Assembly: GCF_030253575.1 (NCBI RefSeq)
Contig: NC_080569.1
Coordinates: 1,818,001 to 1,882,000, forward strand
Source of the DNA: Rhododendron vialii
Lineage: Eukaryota > Streptophyta > Magnoliopsida > Ericales > Ericaceae
Direction of reading: 5' to 3'
Length of the DNA: 64,000 nt
In this document: positions 60,158 to 64,000 of the stretch, one piece after another
Layout of the letters: each line of letters starts with the position of its first letter
How positions within the stretch are numbered: position 1 is the first letter of the stretch
Notes under the pieces: generated by a model
Databases searched by the model: none
Told to the model about the DNA's origin: nothing
The model's input: the letters and a program-made list of their open reading frames with translations, nothing else
Translations under genes and position numbers: made by a program

Positions 60158-60580
60158 ATGGCAGATATGGTCTCTTTGAAAGACATTGCACCTGCAGCCC
60201 AGAACAACATAAACACACAGTTCATAGTTTTGGATAAAGGAAGGGTAACATTTGAAGGCCAAAATAAGACATGCTTGGCACTGGTGGCTGACAACACAGC
60301 TGCTGTTCATTTTCAGCTCTGGGGGGATGAGTGTGATGCCTTTGAACCCAGTGACATTATCTGTTTGTCTAATGGCATTTTCTCCTACCAGCGGAACAAT
60401 CTTGTGCTGAGAGCAGGCAAGAGAGGGAAAGCAGAAAAGGTGGGGGAATTCACAATGGCATTTGTTGAGACACCAAACATGAGCGAAATCCGTTGGGTTC
60501 CTGATCCGAATAACTCTAAGAAGTATGTCCAGGAAGTCGTTATTTCTTCCCACTCACGTATATTTCCACCCATGCTGTAA
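60158..60580 (+). CDS. SOSSB: OB-fold ssDNA-binding protein, SOSS complex subunit B-like, 140 aa
   Basis: A single coding exon of 140 codons. The sequence fits the plant OB-fold proteins related to animal SOSS-B/hSSB, which bind single-stranded DNA. In animals SOSS-B acts in double-strand-break signalling and repair with Integrator subunits; the plant role is less known. The OB fold covers about residues 8-105: KDIAPAAQNNINTQFIVLDK (strand 1), CLALVADNTAAVHFQLWGDE, then DIICLSNGIFSYQRNNLVLR and GEFTMAFVETPNMSEIRWVP. The C terminus (SSHSRIFPPML) matches the short tail of plant members. The ATG is followed closely by the conserved region, and an acceptor-like TTAG lies 20 bases upstream, so a spliced 5' UTR is likely. 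Confidence 0.9.
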   Translation: MADMVSLKDIAPAAQNNINTQFIVLDKGRVTFEGQNKTCLALVADNTAAVHFQLWGDECDAFEPSDIICLSNGIFSYQRNNLVLRAGKRGKAEKVGEFTMAFVETPNMSEIRWVPDPNNSKKYVQEVVISSHSRIFPPML

Positions 60581-62333
60581 CTGTTGCGATTCACTGCTTT
60601 CTTAAAAATTAAGCAATTTTCATGATAAATCATGCATCATGATTGTGAAACACAAGGCTTTTTGTTGGCAAATAGGTATTCAACCTATACTGTGTCAATC
60701 GTGTTAGAAAAACCTTCCACAGTAAGTATTTTCTTGGAGTTTCTGGATGATATGATATTAATTTAGTACCCAATTGCTTCTGCATAATGGGTAGCCTCTT
60801 GGATGGATCGTGCTCTAGAGAAGGAACTTCAGGGGGAATTTCATTGTCTTGGTTTGGCAGTTTTGGTGTAAGGGCTTTCCTAGACCAATCTGACCAACTG
60901 TCAAACCTGAATTCTAAGATCTTCCTAGTGTATGAGTGACAAACATCGTCATATGTTGTCCAAGTTTCTCCAATCAGAAAGAGAGAGAAGCAAGCCCAAG
61001 CAGGAAGCCTTAACCGTACTCTTAGCTACGTTACTACTTCCTAAGGAAGACTGCTCCGTCGTGGGCCTTTCCCCTTGAGGCTTGAACTATGGAAGAAGAC
61101 CATCTTTTTGCTTGGTGGGGTGGATCGATGGTCTATGAGCTTTCATATCACTAGAAATTTATATCTCCAATCACTTCTTCTTATGTGCTTCACGCACTGC
61201 CCTTCCACTGTGAACACAATGCTTTTTAAGTACTTGTAACCAGTAACAAGTTTCTCCAATGCTCAGGGCGAAACCCATGCATCGATCCATGCAGATTTTG
61301 AAAGCTTTCATTTTTTTTGGTATCTAGCTAGGTCATTGGAATGAGTTAATCCTTCGGAATTCCCACGTTGTCATGAAGCATGCAAGTAGTTCAGTTGAAT
61401 CTTATCAAAGCACCAACTGCTATGGTTCTCTTTAGTACCATTTGATTTGCATTTTCTTGGGTGAATGAAATACCTGCTGCCAATCACGTGCTCCCCGTGA
61501 ATTTCTATGTGTCATCTTCCACCTGCTGAAGTTTCAAACGTTTCACAGAGTCGCCAAAAACAACTTATGGCTTGTGACAGCACTAGGAAATGAACAATAA
61601 TGTGAATCTGGTTGTGGTTTTGTGTCGGATGGGCATACAAACAGTGGTTTACCGTCCATAACTCTTCAACATTATGCAGAGACTTCGGTTTGACTTGTGC
61701 ATTGTGTTACTTGGGCAAATACCCATCAGCCACTCACTTGTTGGAAAAATCAGGATTATTGTCTGAACTTTCTGCTAGAGTTGTTGCTGAGACAACTAGG
61801 GACAAGCATTTTTGTGTCATTGAGAGGCTATCTGGTTTGCTTTGGATGTTGTCCTTCAAATAGGGACATCTATTACATGCCTAGATTTGGTGTTAACCCC
61901 AATCATATCTTTTCCTTCGGGGATTTGCCATATTTGGGCTGGACTCCATTTATTTATTCCAAATGACTCAGAGAGTTTATAAACTAAAAGAAAGGGCCCA
62001 TTTCCGAAATAAAATATAAAAAATTACAAGTAATCCCCTCATGAAAAAGATAATCTCAGTAATATACATATACACAACACATAACCAAAACTGACCTCTA
62101 TTGGTTTTGCGTAAGAAATCGACCTTGCCCACAAAATAATTATACAAACACAACTACAAAGTAGTATGGGAGGTCACAACGCATCTGCCAACAAAATCTA
62201 GCTATTGTCTACCATAATGTAGTTGTGTGTAGACTAGACAAGCCTACTCCTATAAAAACTCTGGTAACTATGGAAATACAACACGGCAAACTGAATCATG
62301 CGAGATGTTGGATTGTCTCATCGAGGTAGAACC
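60581..62333. other. Convergent intergenic region (SOSS-B-like / BSL1)
   Basis: It probably holds both 3' UTRs. An open frame of 83 codons at 61612-61863 (+) reads like protein in part (LGKYPSATHLLEKSGLLSEL) but has no recognised domain and could be an exon relic. No mobile-element ends or RNA genes were identified. Confidence 0.4.
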
Positions 62334-62535
62334 GAGTGTGACCATGCCTTCTCAAAAACTTCGATCTCCATGTATTGAGGCATTGTAAAAATGGAAAAAG
62401 TAGGCATCACATGAAAGGAATCAGATATAGGCGAGAGTGTGACCATGCCTTCTCAAAAACTTCGATCTCCATGTATTGAGGCATTGTAAAAATGGAAAAA
62501 GTAGGCATCACTTGAAAGGAATCAGATATAGGCGA
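62334..62535. repeat. Tandem duplication, 101 bp x 2, across the BSL1 stop codon
   Basis: Copies at 62334-62434 and 62435-62535 differ at about one base. The unit starts GAGTGTGACCATGCC and ends ATCAGATATAGGCGA. It carries the complement of the last BSL1 codons (SerLeu)AlaTyrIle-stop and the start of the 3' UTR. The coding end used lies in the right-hand copy; the left-hand copy is entirely 3' UTR. Confidence 0.95.
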
Positions 62536-64000
62536 GTGAGTTCCGGTCATGGTCCGGCTGTGGACGACCTCTTGTGGGAGTTGGTGGCCTTTGAATGTTA
62601 AGCTCCTGCATGGATCAATAACAGTAAGGATTGAATGAACTGACCAACCAAATATGCTGCTTATCAGGTGGGTCTGGATGTGACACATCATGTGTACACG
62701 TTTTTAGAATAGACAAACCCACTTTTCAGGAAACGAAAAAGAAAAAGAATAAGATGCTTTTAAAATTTTGAAAACGGTTTTCCCGTAGAAAATAAGCAGT
62801 ATGATGTGTTTTTGCGTTTTTTAAAACTTTTTTTGACCGTGTTTCCAAGAACAACAACAAAAAGCTAAGAACAAAATCAAATAAAACACTTCCAACCAAA
62901 GCAAATGTCACCTGCATCCATGTATCATCTACGAAATGTTCTGGAGATGTCTCTGGGGACTGAAGGGGAGGTGGCAGGGGATGAATCAATTTTGGAACGA
63001 TAACTAACCCTCTGCCAACTACCAATATTGCTCCAGCATTGTTGGCCGTCCCTGAATGCATTCTCTCAATTAGGTGACAAGGCTTAACAGTTAGGAATGG
63101 TAACCAAGTAAAGCCCAAAAAAGGTGGACAATGCTCTTACCACAATAGTTTGTTGCAGAAAAAAGTGTGATCAACTGCCCCTGAGCAAACCGTTCAAATC
63201 CGTCCATAACGCATTCATGAGCTCTTATAATGAGCTGCAACTTGTTCTTCTTACAAAAATCTGTCACTCGATCAGGCTGCAAGTGGTGGAAATGGGTCAT
63301 GAAGGGCATATAGAAGGTGAACTTCAACTTAAAAACGTCATTAAGTATGAAGGATGCTTGTGTGCTAATTATTTAATGTAGAGAACATATTAGACAAACT
63401 TTTTTTCTAGGTATCAAATTTTCTCCTTAAGTTGCAAAGTCTTATTAGTTTAGTTGAGATGTTTGAATGTAACACATGTCCTCTACTGGGAGTTTGTCAA
63501 CAAAGACCTCCATATAAAATTTCACATTCCCCCGTTCTGTTGTTGGCTACCATCAAACAGTAATTGTAACAGCATCTAATGGTATCTACTTTATTACCAC
63601 ATGCAAATATTCATGACATGCAACATACAAAATGCATTCGACAAACAAATGCAGCAATTGACAAGGAAGAAAGTACGTATATAGATTCATTTAAGTACGC
63701 ATTAATGACATGCATACCCCGAAAGTTACGAGTCCCGGACCTCTAGCATTTGGTCTCAAACCCTCAACACTGTCATTTTCAGTGGGATCGGACCTGTACG
63801 AAACATGAAATGATGTCAACAGGTAATATTCTAAACGACGCTGGATGGGAAACAGCAAACTACCAAGGAACTAAAAGTACCATAGAAGATCCATTAAGAT
63901 AATAGAACCAGCATCCATCGTTATGGGTCTTTCAAGTTTCTCTATCTGTTCTACTGAATGTATGGACCTTCCTATGCCACCATGCATACAGATAATCTTT
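62522..64000 (-). CDS. BSL1: BSL1-type Kelch/PPP phosphatase, last five coding exons (5' part outside window)
   Basis: Minus-strand exons: 64000-63881 (continues beyond the window), 63793-63718, 63276-63141, 63051-62912 and 62605-62522. Phases close. BSL phosphatases carry N-terminal Kelch repeats and a C-terminal PP1-like domain and act in brassinosteroid and stomatal signalling, dephosphorylating BIN2-type kinases. Only the phosphatase C-terminal half is visible: [75 protein letters not shown] and KLIHPLPPP. Conserved His and metal/catalytic motifs in HGG, RAHE and SATNYCG are intact. The tail [16 protein letters not shown] ending SLAYI points to BSL1 rather than BSL2/3. The stop codon (62524-62522) sits inside a 101-bp tandem duplication. 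Confidence 0.93.

Noticed and set aside
61612-61966. Two overlapping open frames as a small gene
   Set aside because: One stretch looks protein-like, but no domain, start context or splice structure supports it; left as unassigned.

Overview
This window is nuclear DNA of a flowering plant, most likely a eudicot. Genes have many short introns with GT...AG borders and T-rich introns. The proteins are plant types (RopGAP with a CRIB motif, NODULIN HOMEOBOX, BSL phosphatase). The spaces hold Stowaway, hAT and Mutator-like MITEs, tRNA-type SINEs and a decayed Ty1/copia element. The species cannot be named from this sequence. No bacterial, viral or organellar segment was seen.

Layout. (1) 1-5340: no recognised gene; AT-rich sequence with acceptor-like tracts and one old direct duplication. 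(2) 5402-5794 (+): a small acidic plant protein with a TATA box and ABRE/G-box motifs upstream. (3) 15136-6822 (-): a four-exon RopGAP. Its intron 3 (7422-11962) holds a foldback element, a Stowaway MITE and a 5'-truncated copia element in antisense. Its intron 1 holds a dead RNase H fragment. (4) 15137-20161: a 5 kb divergent intergenic region with a SINE, a Mutator-like foldback, a small foldback and a hAT MITE, all but the small foldback with visible target-site duplications (TSDs). (5) 20162-24607 (+): NPL4. (6) 26331-37763 (+): cohesin subunit SCC3 in 21 exons. (7) 41633-40023 (-): single-exon UTP15. (8) 44744-55491 (+): NDX in 16 coding exons plus a probable 3'-UTR intron. (9) 58083-58531: a copy of NDX exon 8 with flanking introns. 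(10) 60158-60580 (+): an OB-fold SSB/SOSS-B-like protein. (11) 64000-62522 (-): the last five coding exons of BSL1, whose start lies outside the window.

The genes do not form one pathway. Several are housekeeping nuclear functions: cohesion (SCC3), small-subunit rRNA processing (UTP15), ssDNA binding (SOSS-B-like), chromatin/R-loop control (NDX) and p97/CDC48 substrate handling (NPL4). RopGAP and BSL1 act in signalling. Exon models were assembled by hand from homology and splice sites. In every multi-exon model the codon phase closes at each junction and the summed length is a multiple of three (BSL1 checked over the visible exons).

I found no clear new biological system. The most useful observations are structural: a copia element about a dozen bases from a RopGAP splice donor, the duplicated in-frame NDX exon inside a probable intron of the next gene, a tandem duplication across the BSL1 stop codon, and a set of small elements with intact target-site duplications.
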